The translations under genes were made by a program, and so were the position numbers. This document shows, piece after piece, positions 24,543 through 33,568 of a stretch of DNA of 64,000 nt (the stretch's first letter is position 1; the number at the start of each line of letters is the position of its first letter). This DNA comes from Actinomycetales bacterium SN12 (GTDB lineage Bacteria; Actinomycetota; Actinomycetes; Actinomycetales; Microbacteriaceae): assembly GCA_002837415.1 (NCBI GenBank), contig PJCV01000006.1:118286-182285 (forward strand), read 5' to 3'. The notes below the pieces were generated by a model, which was not told the origin of the DNA, searched no databases, and was given only the letters and a program-made list of their open reading frames with translations.

Positions 24543-25762
24543 ACAACGTCTTCACCGAGGTGAAGGATCTGCTGACGCAGAATCTGCGCACGTCTGGCAT
24601 CTATATCGCCTTCATCGCGATCATCGCGATCTTCACGATCACCACCGGGGGCAAGCTGCTCTCGCCGGAGAACGTGACGAACATCGTCCTGCAGAACGCT
24701 CACATCCTGATCATGGCGCTCGGCATGATCCTCGTCATCGTCGGCGGCCACATCGACCTGTCGGTGGGCTCGGTGCTCGCCTTCGCGTCCGCGGTGTCGG
24801 CCGTCCTCGTGATCAAGAACGGCATGCCCTGGTGGGTCGGCATCATCGCCGCCATCGTGGTCGGCATCATCGTCGGCGTCTGGCAGGGCTTCTGGGTGGC
24901 CGTCGTCGGCATCCCGGCGTTCATCGTCACCCTGGCCGGCATGCTGCTGTTCCGCGGCCTCACCTGGCTGGTGCTGAACAACGTGTCGCTGTCGCCGTTC
25001 CCGCAGGACTACCGCAACGTCGCCAGCGGCTTCGTCGACAGCCTGTTCGGCTCGATCACCATCGGAGAGGGCCAGGGACTCAAGGCGCTGCCGCAGACCG
25101 TCGACATCTTCACCCTGGTCATCGGCCTCATCGCCGTGGTCGGAGTGGTCGTCAGCTCGCTGCGCACCCGCCGCGCACGGCAGGGATACAACCAGCCGGT
25201 CGAGTCGGCGTTCCTGTTCATCCTCAAGCTCGTCGTCGTCTCGGCGGTGCTGCTGGCCTTCGCGTGGGCGCTGGCCTACAACCGCGGCTTCCCGATCGTG
25301 CTCATCATCGTGGCCGTGCTGATCCTCGTGTACCAGGTCGTCACCAACCGCACGGTGTTCGGTCGTCACGTCTACGCTGTCGGCGGCAACCTCTCGGCTG
25401 CTCGCCTGTCGGGTGTGAACGTCAAGAGCGTGAACTTCTGGATCTTCGTGAACATGGGCTTCCTCACCGGAATCGCCGCCGCGGTGTTCTCGTCGCGCTC
25501 CAACGGCGCGCAGCCGGGCATGGGCAACATGTTCGAGCTCGACGTGATCGCGGCCTGCTTCATCGGCGGCGCGTCGACCATGGGCGGTGTCGGCCGGGTG
25601 GGCGGCGCCCTCGTCGGTGGTCTGGTGATGGCTGTGATGTCGAACGGCATGCAGCTGATGGGCGTGCCGCAGGCCGCTCAGCAGATCGTCAAGGGTCTCG
25701 TGCTGCTGCTCGCGGTCGCGTTCGACATCTACAACAAGCGTCGCGCCGGCACGACTCGCTGA
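24539..25762 (+). CDS. multiple-sugar ABC transporter permease (GguB/MmsB type)
   Basis: The 407-residue inner-membrane protein has about ten hydrophobic segments. [14 protein letters not shown] and the late motif [20 protein letters not shown] are typical of ribose/xylose-type permeases (BPD_transp_2). The GTG overlaps the ATPase stop (GTGA). It completes the three-gene importer. A bidirectional terminator follows 16 bp later. Confidence 0.93.
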   Translation: MNNVFTEVKDLLTQNLRTSGIYIAFIAIIAIFTITTGGKLLSPENVTNIVLQNAHILIMALGMILVIVGGHIDLSVGSVLAFASAVSAVLVIKNGMPWWVGIIAAIVVGIIVGVWQGFWVAVVGIPAFIVTLAGMLLFRGLTWLVLNNVSLSPFPQDYRNVASGFVDSLFGSITIGEGQGLKALPQTVDIFTLVIGLIAVVGVVVSSLRTRRARQGYNQPVESAFLFILKLVVVSAVLLAFAWALAYNRGFPIVLIIVAVLILVYQVVTNRTVFGRHVYAVGGNLSAARLSGVNVKSVNFWIFVNMGFLTGIAAAVFSSRSNGAQPGMGNMFELDVIAACFIGGASTMGGVGRVGGALVGGLVMAVMSNGMQLMGVPQAAQQIVKGLVLLLAVAFDIYNKRRAGTTR

Positions 25763-25778
25763 TCTGCCGTCGCGCGTG

Positions 25779-25814
25779 AGAGAGGGATCCGTCCGTTCGG
25801 GCGGATCCCTCTCT
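25779..25814. terminator. bidirectional terminator between the sugar permease and ispE
   Basis: The 13-bp arms AGAGAGGGATCCG (25779-25791) and CGGATCCCTCTCT (25802-25814) extend to 16 pairs with one T-G wobble around a GTTC loop. The genes on either side converge on it. No T-tract is present, as often in high-GC actinobacteria. Confidence 0.8.
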
Positions 25815-25819
25815 GCGTC

Positions 25820-26746
25820 TCAGCCCATCACGCGAGCGCCGGGCACCGGCCCGTGCACGTGCAGGGCGCGCCGACCGCTGGCGCTCAGCTGCTCCTGCAC
25901 CGCGCGGGCGTGCTCGAGGCCCTCGCAGAGCAGCGCGATCGTCGGTCCGGATCCGGAGACGAGACCGCCGAGCGCACCGAAGCGGATGCCGTCGACGAGG
26001 GTGGCCCCGAGATCGGGCCGGTCGATCACGGCGGCGGCCTCGAGGTCGTTCAGCAGCACGGGGGCGAGGTCGCGGGCATCCCCGGACCGCAGCGCGTGCA
26101 GCACCGGAAGCGGCACGTCGAGCGACATCGGCGGGTCGTCGGCAACCGCTCCCTCCTGCGCCCGCAGCTGGTCGAGGCGGCCGTACACCTCGGGAGTGGA
26201 CAGGCCCTGCTCGCTCAGCACGAGCACCCAGTCGAACCGCCCGCGTGCGAGCGCGGGCGTGAGCTCATCGCCGCGGCCCGCGCCGATTGCCGTCCCGCCG
26301 TGCAGGGCGAACGGCACGTCGGCGCCGAGACGCGCCGCCAGCGCGTGCAGGCGGTGCGCACCCAGCTCGGTCCCCCACAGGGCGTCGCACGCGACGAGCG
26401 CCGCGGCCGCGTCTGCAGATCCACCGCCCATGCCGCCGGCCACGGGCACTCCCTTGCGGATGCGCAGGTGCACCCCGGCATCCACCCCCGCGGTCTGCGC
26501 GAGCAGCTTGGCGGCCCTCATGGCCAGGTTGCGGTCGTCGAGGGGGACGCCAGAGACGTCGACGTCCCCCTCGACCTCGAGCGTGAATCCCTCGGCCGCC
26601 GACGCGTAGACGTCCTCGTACAGCGACACGGCCTGGAAGACGGTGGCCAGGGAGTGATAGCCGTCGTCGTGGCGCGGACCGACGCCCAGGTAGACGTTGA
26701 TCTTGCCCGGAGCCCTGACATGCACGGCATCCGGTCTCCGCGCCAT
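25820..26746 (-). CDS. ispE: 4-diphosphocytidyl-2-C-methyl-D-erythritol kinase
   Basis: This 308-residue GHMP kinase of the MEP pathway phosphorylates CDP-ME. APGKINVYLGVGPRHDDGYH is the N-terminal substrate motif, VAGGMGGGSADAAAA the ATP loop and GSGPTIALL the third motif. The ATG at 26746 overlaps the upstream aldo-keto reductase stop (TGATG). It supplies IPP/DMAPP, also for the carotenoid operon elsewhere in this window. The rsmA-ispE linkage is typical of actinobacteria; here an aldo-keto reductase gene lies between them. Confidence 0.94.
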   Translation of the reverse strand: MARRPDAVHVRAPGKINVYLGVGPRHDDGYHSLATVFQAVSLYEDVYASAAEGFTLEVEGDVDVSGVPLDDRNLAMRAAKLLAQTAGVDAGVHLRIRKGVPVAGGMGGGSADAAAALVACDALWGTELGAHRLHALAARLGADVPFALHGGTAIGAGRGDELTPALARGRFDWVLVLSEQGLSTPEVYGRLDQLRAQEGAVADDPPMSLDVPLPVLHALRSGDARDLAPVLLNDLEAAAVIDRPDLGATLVDGIRFGALGGLVSGSGPTIALLCEGLEHARAVQEQLSASGRRALHVHGPVPGARVMG

Positions 26747-27810
26747 CACAGCTCCGACGACACGGACCAGAGGTTGACGTCGATGCCGTGCGCGATGGCG
26801 TCGATCGCGGTGAGCTCATCGTCGGTGAACGCGGGCCCGTCGACGGCCGCGATGTTCTCATCGATCTGCTCGGGCCGCGAGGCGCCGATCAGCGCCGAGA
26901 CGACGACAGGATCACGCAGGGTCCACTGCAGCGCCATCTGAGCGAGCGTCTGCCCGCGGTCGGCGGCGATGTCGTTGAGCCCGCGCAGCACCGCGAGTCC
27001 CTCGTCGGAGACCGGACGCTCGGGCAGCGAGCGGCGCTTCTGGGCGCGGTCGGCCGTGCCGTCGCCGAGGTACTTGCCGGTGAGCAGCCCCTGCGCCAGA
27101 GGCGTGAACGCGATCGCTCCCATGCCCGCCGCACGCAGGGTGTCGGTCAGGCCGTCCTCGACCCAGCGGTTGAGGATCGAGTACGACGGCTGGTGGATCA
27201 CCAGCGGGGTGCCCAGGTCGCGCGCCACGGCGAGCGCCGCCTCGGTGCGCTCGGCGCTGTACGACGAGATGCCCACATAGAGCGCCTTGCCCTGCCGGAC
27301 CAGCGTGTCGAGCGCCCCGATGGTCTCCTCGACCGGGGTAACCGGGTCGACGCGGTGCGAGTAGAAGATGTCGACGTAGTCCAGGCGCATGCTGGTGAGC
27401 GATCGCTCGGCGCTGGCGAGGATGTACTTGCGGCTGCCGAGGTCGCCGTACGGCCCGGGCCACATGTCCCAGCCCGCCTTCGACGAGATGATCAGCTCGT
27501 CCCGGTACGGCGCGAGATCCTCCGACATGATGCGGCCGAAGTTCTTCTCGGCCGAACCGTAGGGGGGTCCGTAGTTGTTGGCCAGGTCGAAGTGCGTGAT
27601 CCCGCTGTCGAAGGCATGGCGCAGCAGCGCACGCTGGTTGTCGAGGGGGATGTTGTCGCCGAAGTTCCACCACAGGCCGAGCGAGATCGGCGGCAGGTAG
27701 AGGCCGCTTGTGCCGACCTGGCGGTAGGCGAAGCGCTGATAGCGCTCGGCGGCCGCGACATACGGCCGGTGGATCTCGGGAACGTCGGGGTTGAAGCGCG
27801 GTTCGGTCAC
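26746..27810 (-). CDS. aldo-keto reductase, YghZ/GpR-like
   Basis: The 354-residue TIM-barrel AKR has FDLANNYGPPYG with the catalytic Asp and Tyr, ISSKAGWDMWPGPYGD with the Lys and YSHRVDP with the His. The WPGPYGD stretch is typical of E. coli YghZ (L-glyceraldehyde 3-phosphate reductase) and KvAP-like AKR14 proteins. The GTG at 27810 has TAGCCT six bases upstream, overlapping the end of rsmA, so it may have its own leaderless promoter besides read-through. It is an inserted gene in the conserved rsmA-ispE pair. Confidence 0.88.
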   Translation of the reverse strand: MTEPRFNPDVPEIHRPYVAAAERYQRFAYRQVGTSGLYLPPISLGLWWNFGDNIPLDNQRALLRHAFDSGITHFDLANNYGPPYGSAEKNFGRIMSEDLAPYRDELIISSKAGWDMWPGPYGDLGSRKYILASAERSLTSMRLDYVDIFYSHRVDPVTPVEETIGALDTLVRQGKALYVGISSYSAERTEAALAVARDLGTPLVIHQPSYSILNRWVEDGLTDTLRAAGMGAIAFTPLAQGLLTGKYLGDGTADRAQKRRSLPERPVSDEGLAVLRGLNDIAADRGQTLAQMALQWTLRDPVVVSALIGASRPEQIDENIAAVDGPAFTDDELTAIDAIAHGIDVNLWSVSSEL

Positions 27811-27814
27811 GCTG

Positions 27815-28681
27815 TCAGGCTATCGGCACCGGTGCCGATTCGGACTGCACCAAGGCGATGCGGTGGTAGTCGTCGACCGTGAGGTCCTCGCCGCGTGCGG
27901 TGGGCGCGACGCCGGCGGCTTCGAGCACTGCGGATGCCGCGGCAGAGCTTCCGTAGAGACCGGACAGCGCCTGGCGCAGCATCTTCCGGCGCTGGTTGAA
28001 GGCTGCGTCGACGATAGCGAAGGTGCGCCGGCGCTCGTCCTCGCCGCCGCGGGGCGTCTCGTCGCGCTCGAAGCCGACCAGCAGGCTGTCGACGTTCGGC
28101 ACCGGCCAGAACACCTGCCGCGACACGGTGCCGCACAGCCGCCACGGTCCGTACCAGGCGGCCTTCACACTCGGCGCACCGTAGATCTTCGATCCCGGCT
28201 TCGCCGCCAGTCGCTCGGCGACCTCCGCCTGCACCATCACGACGCCGCGATTCAGGTACGGGAACGTCTCGAGGAAGTGCAGCAGCACCGGCACCGAGAC
28301 GTTGTACGGCAGATTGGCGACGAGCACGGTGGGCTCACCGGGCAGCTCGGTGACGCGCATGGCATCGGCATCCACCACCGTCAGGGCGCCGTCCGCGACG
28401 CCGCGCTCGCGCGCCGTCTGCGGCAGCCGTTCGGCGAGGCGGTGGTCGATCTCGACCGCGGTGACCGAGGCGCCCGTCTCGAGGATCGCCAGGGTCAGCG
28501 ACCCGAGCCCGGGGCCGATCTCGACGACCCGCTCCCCCGCCTGCACCCCCGCCGCGTTCACGATCTTGCGCACCGTGTTGGCGTCGACGACGAAGTTCTG
28601 CCCCAGCTTCTTCGTGGGCGTGACGTCGAGCTCGGCGGCAAGACGACGGATCTCGGTGGCGCCGAGCAGGGAGACGGTCAT
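27815..28681 (-). CDS. rsmA: 16S rRNA (A1518/A1519-N6) dimethyltransferase
   Basis: The product is about 288 residues from the ATG at 28681. [16 protein letters not shown] is the N-terminal signature, [12 protein letters not shown] the SAM motif I and NLPYNVSVP motif IV (catalytic NLPY). It dimethylates two adenines in helix 45 of 16S rRNA; its loss gives kasugamycin resistance. An ATG six codons upstream (28699) is possible and would leave only 26 bp to the divergent MFS start. Starting at 28681 matches the family N-terminus ([11 protein letters not shown]). Confidence 0.94.
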   Translation of the reverse strand: MTVSLLGATEIRRLAAELDVTPTKKLGQNFVVDANTVRKIVNAAGVQAGERVVEIGPGLGSLTLAILETGASVTAVEIDHRLAERLPQTARERGVADGALTVVDADAMRVTELPGEPTVLVANLPYNVSVPVLLHFLETFPYLNRGVVMVQAEVAERLAAKPGSKIYGAPSVKAAWYGPWRLCGTVSRQVFWPVPNVDSLLVGFERDETPRGGEDERRRTFAIVDAAFNQRRKMLRQALSGLYGSSAAASAVLEAAGVAPTARGEDLTVDDYHRIALVQSESAPVPIA

Positions 28682-28725
28682 GAGTCCATTCTCGCCCATC
28701 GCCCCCTGCCCCTAGGATCAGGCGG

Positions 28726-29976
28726 GTGACCGCACTGGGAGAGCTCATCGCACCGCGCCGGCTCGGCCGCGACTTCCGGTGGCTGATGTCCGCGGCGTGG
28801 ACGAGCAACATCGGCGACGGCATCGCGCTGGCCGCGGCTCCGCTGCTGATCGCGTCGATGACCTCCTCTCCCCTGCTCGTCGCCTCGGGTGCCATGCTGC
28901 AGTTCCTGCCGTGGCTGCTGTTCGGGCTGCATGCCGGCGCGATCGCGGATCGCGTGGAGCGGCGGATGCTCGTGATGCTCGCCCACGGCATCCGTGCTGT
29001 CATCGTCGCCGCTCTCGTGGTGCTGCTCGTGACCGGCACCGCGAACATCGCGATGGTGCTGGTCGTGTCCTTCCTGTACGGCACGGCCGAGGTCTTCGCC
29101 GACACGAGCACGAGCACGCTGCTGCCGATGATGGTGAAGCCCGCTGACCTCGGTATCGGCAACGCGCGGCTGCAGGCCGGCTTCCTCGTCGCCAACCAGC
29201 TCGCCGGCCCTCCGCTGGGTGCCTTCCTGTTCGCGGTGGGATCTTTCTGGCCGTTCCTGGCTCAGGTGCTCGCGGTGACCCTCGGGCTGATCCTCGTCTC
29301 CCGGATCGCGCGGCAGCCGGTGCCGCCGCGTGCGGAGCCCACCCGGGTTCGCCACGACATCGGGCAGGGGCTGCGCTGGGCGTGGCGCAACAAGCCGGTG
29401 CGCACGCTGATCGTGATCATCCTCGCGTTCAACATCACCTGGGCGGCGCCCTGGGGCATCCTCGTGCTCTACGCGACCGAGCATCTCGGCATGGGGCCGG
29501 TCGGCTTCGGCGCGCTCACCACGGCGTCGGCCGTCGGCGGGCTGCTGGGCACGCTGAGCTTCGGGTGGCTGGAGCGACATGTCTCGTTCGCCACGATCAT
29601 GAAGGTGTGCCTGACGCTCGAGGTGATCATGCATCTCGCCTTCGCGCTCACGACGAACGGCGTCGTCGCGCTGGTGATCATGTTCGGCTTCGGCGCCTAC
29701 GCGTTCGTCTGGGGCACGATCTCGACGACCGTCCGCCAGAGACTGGTGCCGCACGACCTGCAGGGCCGCGTCGGGTCGGTGAACATGGTCGGCGTCTTCG
29801 GCGGCATGGTTCTCGGCCAGGCGCTGGGCGGCCTGATCGCGCAGACGTGGGGGCTGACGGCGCCGTGGTGGTTCGCGTTCGCGGGCTCGGCGATCACGCT
29901 GCTGCTGATGTGGCGGCAGATCTCGCACATCGCCGCCGCCAAGCCGGCTCTCGACCGGGACGCGGTCGCGGTCTAG
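28726..29976 (+). CDS. MFS transporter (EntS/MFS_3-like)
   Basis: The 416-residue protein has 12 predicted membrane helices. WTSNIGDGIALAAAPLLIAS at the N-terminus and DRVERRMLVMLAHGIRA in the loop 2-3 region match the MFS_3/EntS exporter type. The GTG at 28726 is preceded seven bases up by TAGGAT, so it is probably leaderless. The substrate is unknown. Its stop overlaps the stop of the convergent acetyltransferase gene by four bases. It sits where rpf genes are often found in this block in related bacteria. Confidence 0.88.
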   Translation: MTALGELIAPRRLGRDFRWLMSAAWTSNIGDGIALAAAPLLIASMTSSPLLVASGAMLQFLPWLLFGLHAGAIADRVERRMLVMLAHGIRAVIVAALVVLLVTGTANIAMVLVVSFLYGTAEVFADTSTSTLLPMMVKPADLGIGNARLQAGFLVANQLAGPPLGAFLFAVGSFWPFLAQVLAVTLGLILVSRIARQPVPPRAEPTRVRHDIGQGLRWAWRNKPVRTLIVIILAFNITWAAPWGILVLYATEHLGMGPVGFGALTTASAVGGLLGTLSFGWLERHVSFATIMKVCLTLEVIMHLAFALTTNGVVALVIMFGFGAYAFVWGTISTTVRQRLVPHDLQGRVGSVNMVGVFGGMVLGQALGGLIAQTWGLTAPWWFAFAGSAITLLLMWRQISHIAAAKPALDRDAVAV

Positions 29977-30554
29977 CTCGTCAGGCGGGCGTCCAGCCCG
30001 TTGCGCACGGCCGGCCACTCGTGCGGGAGGATCGAGTACGCGACGGTGTCCCGCAGCGATCCGTCGGGCATGATGCGGTGGTTGCGCAGAATGCCGTCGA
30101 GCTTGGCTCCCAGGCGCTCGATCGCCGCCCGGGACTGCCGGTTGTGGAAGTGGGTCATGAGCGACACCGCGATCGCGTCGCAGGTGTCGAAGGCGTGCGC
30201 GAGCAGCAGCCGCTTCATCGCGGGGTTCACCTCGGTGCGCTGCGCGGACGCACCGATCCAGGTGTAGCCGATCTCGACCCGACGGTTCGGCTGATCGATG
30301 TTGCAGAACGTCGTCATCCCGACCACCTCGCCGGTCTGCAGCCGGCGCACGGCGAAGGGGTTCATCCCTCCCGCACCGCGCAGGGCGAGGCGCCGCTCGA
30401 GCTCGGCCGGCACCTCTTCCGCGCTGGGCACGGAGGTGTACCAGGCGGAGCTCAGTGTCGCTGCAGCGCGGCGCAGATCATCTGCGTGCTCGTGGCAGAG
30501 CGGCTCGAGCCGTACGAACTCGTCCTGCAGGGTGATCTCGTCGAGAAGGCGCAC
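29973..30554 (-). CDS. GNAT-family N-acetyltransferase (RimJ-like)
   Basis: This 193-residue Acetyltransf_3-type protein has VRLEPLCHEHADDLRRA near the N-terminus, RRVEIGYTWIGASAQRTEVN as the core strand and acetyl-CoA region, and NRQSRAAIERLGAKLDGILR at the C-terminus. Such proteins acetylate ribosomal-protein N-termini or small molecules; the substrate is unknown. The GTG at 30554 has TAGCCT six bases upstream (leaderless-type promoter). Confidence 0.87.
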   Translation of the reverse strand: MRLLDEITLQDEFVRLEPLCHEHADDLRRAAATLSSAWYTSVPSAEEVPAELERRLALRGAGGMNPFAVRRLQTGEVVGMTTFCNIDQPNRRVEIGYTWIGASAQRTEVNPAMKRLLLAHAFDTCDAIAVSLMTHFHNRQSRAAIERLGAKLDGILRNHRIMPDGSLRDTVAYSILPHEWPAVRNGLDARLTS

Positions 30555-30571
30555 CAGAGCAGGCTAGCCGG

Positions 30572-31468
30572 TCAGCTGAACGCGCCGTACACCGCGAGAG
30601 TGTTCGCCGCGAGGTGCGCGCACAGCTCATCGACCTCGAGGTCGAGCTCGGCGGCTATGAACCGTACGGTGATCGGCACGAGGTAGGGCGCGTTGGGCCG
30701 TCCTCGCAGCGGCACGGGGGTGAGGAACGGTGCGTCGGTCTCGACGAGGATGCGATCGAGCGGCGTGACCGCGAGCGCGTCGCGCAGGTTCTGCGCGTTC
30801 TTGAATGTGACGTTGCCGGCGAACGACAGCCAGTACCCGGCATCCGCCGCGACCCGCGCCATCGCGTCATCACCGGAGAAGCAGTGGAACACCGTCTTCT
30901 CGGGAGCGCCGACGCGCGTCAGCGTCTCGAGCACGTCGTCGTGGGCATCGCGGTCGTGGATCTGCATCGCGATGCCGTGCTTCTTCGCCAGCGCGATGTG
31001 CGCCTCGAAGGACTCGTGCTGCGCAGGCCGCCCCGGCTCGTCGGTGCGGAAGTAGTCGAGTCCCGTCTCGCCGATGGCCCGCGTGCGCGGGTGCGCGGCG
31101 AGCTCGTCGATCACCGCGATGGCCTCCTCGAGGCGCCCTTCGGCTGCGTAGACGGGCGCGTCGTTCGGGTGGATGGCGACGGCCGCGAGCACGCGGGGGT
31201 CGGATGCCGCCGCATCCACCGCCCAGCGCGAGGACTCGATGTCGCCTGATGCCTGCACGACGCCGGCGATGCCGACCTCTTCAGCACGGTCGAGCTGCTC
31301 AGAGAGCGTCAACCCCTGCTGGGTCCCTGAGCCCGTCGAAGGGCCGTCGGTGATCTCGAGGTGCGCGTGGTTGTCGTACACCGGAACGGTCAGCGGCTCG
31401 GGAGCCGCCGGATACCGCAGGTCCTTCCGCCCGTCGGCATCCCGGCGCTGCACGTACGTCTCGGCCAT
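30572..31468 (-). CDS. tatD: TatD-family hydrolase with repeat-derived insertion
   Basis: This 298-residue TIM-barrel metal hydrolase has YDNHAHLEITDG with HxH, IGETGLDYFR with Glu, MQIHDRDAHDD with His, FHCFSG, and LVETDAPFLTP with Asp. TatD proteins act as 3'-5' DNases. Right after the HxH motif (residues ~42-50) lies PSTGSGTQQG, encoded by the dispersed repeat at 31321-31343; family members usually have a short loop there. The ATG at 31468 is chosen; sequence further up belongs to the intergenic repeat. It follows metG as in other actinobacteria. Confidence 0.92.
   Translation of the reverse strand: MAETYVQRRDADGRKDLRYPAAPEPLTVPVYDNHAHLEITDGPSTGSGTQQGLTLSEQLDRAEEVGIAGVVQASGDIESSRWAVDAAASDPRVLAAVAIHPNDAPVYAAEGRLEEAIAVIDELAAHPRTRAIGETGLDYFRTDEPGRPAQHESFEAHIALAKKHGIAMQIHDRDAHDDVLETLTRVGAPEKTVFHCFSGDDAMARVAADAGYWLSFAGNVTFKNAQNLRDALAVTPLDRILVETDAPFLTPVPLRGRPNAPYLVPITVRFIAAELDLEVDELCAHLAANTLAVYGAFS
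31321..31343 (+). repeat. dispersed repeat copy inside tatD
   Basis: GGGTCCCTGAGCCCGTCGAA followed by GGG on the + strand, with one difference from the hrpA copy. It is read in frame on the minus strand as PSTGSGTQ. Confidence 0.88.
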
Positions 31469-31499
31469 GCGTTCCCGTCCCTCGGTCCTTCCGCCCCCG

Positions 31500-31532
31500 G
31501 TCGTCGAGCGAGCGAAGCGAGTCGAAACGCGC
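31500..31532. repeat. second type of short repeat between metG and tatD
   Basis: GTCGAGCGAGCGAAGCGAG followed by TCGAAACGCG fills the middle of the 79-bp metG-tatD gap. It has internal repetition of CGAGCGA. I recognise similar strings in intergenic regions of related actinobacteria, but only one copy is in this window, so its repeat status is not shown here. Confidence 0.45.
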
Positions 31533-31547
31533 TCCGCAGCTCTCTGT

Positions 31548-33158
31548 CTAGGCGGTGTGCTCCACGCGCGGGAACAGCGGCGCGAGCGGCGATACTGTCG
31601 CGCCGGGCTGCAGAGCGCCCCACGCACCGGCCTCGCGGATCGGCTGCGCGGTGAGCTCGCCGAGCGAGCCCTGGGCGCCGAGGGCATCCCACAGCTTCGC
31701 GGTCGACTGCGGCATCACCGGCGACAGCAGCACGGCGAGCGCGCGCAGCCCCTCTGCGCAGGTGTACAGCACCGTGCCGAGACGCTCACGCTGCTTCTCG
31801 CCTCCGGCATCCGCCTGCTTGGCGAGAGCCCACGGCTCGTTCTCGGTGATGTAGAGGTTCAGGTCGTCGACGATCGTCCAGATCGCGTCGATCGCCTCGT
31901 CGATGCGGAAGCTCTCGATCGCCGTGTCGGCTGCGGTCGTGGCATCCGCGACCTTCTTCTGCACCACGAGATCGCGCTCGGTGTACTCCGCAGGCGCCGG
32001 CACGACGCCGTCGAAGTACTTCTGGATCATCGCCACGGTTCGCGAGGCGAGGTTGCCGAAGCCGTTGGCGAGCTCGGCCTGGTAGCGGGCTGCCATGTCT
32101 TCCCACGAGAACGAGCCGTCCTGCCCGAATGCGATGGCGGAAAGGCAGTAGAAGCGGTACGCGTCGGAGCCGAACACGTCGGTGATCTCGGTGGGCGCGA
32201 TGCCGGTCAGCTTCGACTTCGACATCTTCTCGCCGCCGACGAGCAGCCAGCCGTGCGCGAAGACACCCTTGGGCACATCCAGACCTGCGGCCATCAGCAG
32301 CGCCGGCCAGATGACGGCGTGGAAGCGCAGGATGTCCTTGCCGATCACGTGGTACCCGGGCCAGCGGCGGTCGAACGTGGTCCCTGAGCCTGTCGAAGGG
32401 TCGTCGGCACCGTAGCCGACGGCGGTGACGTAGTTGAGCAGCGCGTCGACCCACACGTAGATGACGTGCGACTCGTCCCACGGCAGCGGGATGCCCCAGT
32501 CGAACGTCGACCGGGAGATCGACAGGTCCTTCAGGCCCTGGCTCACGAAGGAGATGACCTCGTTGCGCGCCGAGTCCGGGCGCACGAAGTCCGGCTCGGT
32601 CTTGTACAGCTCGAGCAGGCGGTCCTGGAACTCGCTGAGCTTGAAGAAGTAGTTCTTCTCCTGCAGCAGTTCGAGCGGCTTCGAGTGGATCGCGCAGACC
32701 TTGAGGCCCTCGAAGGGCCCGGTGCCGTCGACGATCTCGGACTCGGGCTTGAACTCCTCACAGCCCACGCAGTACAGCGCCTCGTACTCGCCGGCGTAGA
32801 TGTAGCCCGCGTCGTACAGCTTCTGGAAGAAGACCTGCACGTTCTTCTCGTGACGCTGCTGCGTGGTGCGGATGAAGTCGTCGTTCGCGACGTCGAGCGT
32901 CTTCAGCAGCGGGAACCAGCTCTCGCCGACGAGCTTGTCGACCCACTCCTGCGGCGTGACGTTGTTCGCCGCGGCCGCGCGCAGCATCTTCTGACCGTGC
33001 TCGTCGGTTCCGGTGAGCATCCAGGTGTCGTCACCCGCCTGGCGGTGCCAGCGCGACAGGGTGTCGACGGCCACCGTCGTGTACCCGTGGCCGATGTGCG
33101 GCACGTCGGACGGGTAGTAGATGGGCGTGGTGATGTAGAAGGACTCGCCTGCGGGCAT
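31548..33158 (-). CDS. metG: methionyl-tRNA synthetase with repeat-derived insertion
   Basis: The 536-residue class I synthetase has YPSDVPHIGHGY (HIGH motif), LTGTDEHGQK, and GGEKMSKSKLTGI (KMSKS). It charges tRNA-Met. Around residue 253, DDPSTGSGTTFDRR contains the dispersed repeat in frame, between the WVDALLNYVTAVGYG and the WPGYHVIGKDILRFH segments that are adjacent in ordinary MetRS. The insertion is a surface loop of the Rossmann domain. The ATG at 33158 has TAGAAT seven bases upstream, consistent with a leaderless mRNA. Confidence 0.95.
   Translation of the reverse strand: MPAGESFYITTPIYYPSDVPHIGHGYTTVAVDTLSRWHRQAGDDTWMLTGTDEHGQKMLRAAAANNVTPQEWVDKLVGESWFPLLKTLDVANDDFIRTTQQRHEKNVQVFFQKLYDAGYIYAGEYEALYCVGCEEFKPESEIVDGTGPFEGLKVCAIHSKPLELLQEKNYFFKLSEFQDRLLELYKTEPDFVRPDSARNEVISFVSQGLKDLSISRSTFDWGIPLPWDESHVIYVWVDALLNYVTAVGYGADDPSTGSGTTFDRRWPGYHVIGKDILRFHAVIWPALLMAAGLDVPKGVFAHGWLLVGGEKMSKSKLTGIAPTEITDVFGSDAYRFYCLSAIAFGQDGSFSWEDMAARYQAELANGFGNLASRTVAMIQKYFDGVVPAPAEYTERDLVVQKKVADATTAADTAIESFRIDEAIDAIWTIVDDLNLYITENEPWALAKQADAGGEKQRERLGTVLYTCAEGLRALAVLLSPVMPQSTAKLWDALGAQGSLGELTAQPIREAGAWGALQPGATVSPLAPLFPRVEHTA
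32379..32400 (+). repeat. dispersed repeat copy inside metG
   Basis: GGTCCCTGAGCCTGTCGAA followed by GGG on the + strand (22 of 23 bases; the first G is T). It reads in frame on the coding strand as PSTGSGT. Confidence 0.88.
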
Positions 33159-33233
33159 GGGATCGATTCTAGGCGGGAACGGTCAGTCGTTCTTCTTCGT
33201 GACCCGGGGCGCGAACGTACGCCCCCCGATTCC

Positions 33234-33317
33234 CGTCGAGAGCACGGGACCCCGCCGAACGAACGGGCTGTTCGCGTGAAAGAGCCGCTCACTCGCCGAG
33301 ATCCCGTGCTCTCGACG
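33234..33317. repeat. 84-bp element bounded by 16-bp inverted repeats upstream of metG
   Basis: CGTCGAGAGCACGGGA (33234-33249) is repeated inverted at 33302-33317 with no mismatch, enclosing 52 bp. A smaller inner inverted pair CGAAC/GTTCG is also present. The size and perfect ends resemble a small non-autonomous element or a large hairpin. It abuts a start-less coding remnant on its right side. Confidence 0.5.
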
Positions 33318-33547
33318 AGGGGGAGGGCGAGGACGGCCCGCCCATCCTCACCGACGAGCAGCGGGACCTGCTGGCCCGGCTGGAGCGGAAGCTCACGGAT
33401 TCAGGTCCGGAGCCGACCGATGAGGATGCCGTCGTCGCGACGCTCCGTCCCGTGCTGATCGCCCTGCGCGAGAGCGGGCTGAGCGTCAAGAGAATCGCTG
33501 ACCACAGCTCCCTCCGCCCTGAGGGGATCGCGCGAATCCTGAGCTGA
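33311..33547 (+). pseudogene. C-terminal remnant of an unrecognised gene
   Basis: A frame with normal high-GC codon use runs to TGA at 33545-33547. It gives about 78 residues including LTDEQRDLLARLERKLT and VLIALRESGLSVKRIADHS, an HTH-like end. No ATG, GTG or TTG precedes it in frame back to an upstream stop near 33200, except one GTG deep inside. The 5' part seems lost, with the break at or near the 84-bp inverted-repeat element. The rest of 33159-33568 holds only the metG promoter and this debris. Confidence 0.5.
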
Positions 33548-33568
33548 TCATGCGTCAGCCCACCCGTC

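Noticed and set aside
33289..33489. Minus-strand gene between metG and the methyltransferase
   Set aside because: The frame is low-complexity Ser/Arg-rich, opposite the coding remnant, and lacks a ribosome-binding site.
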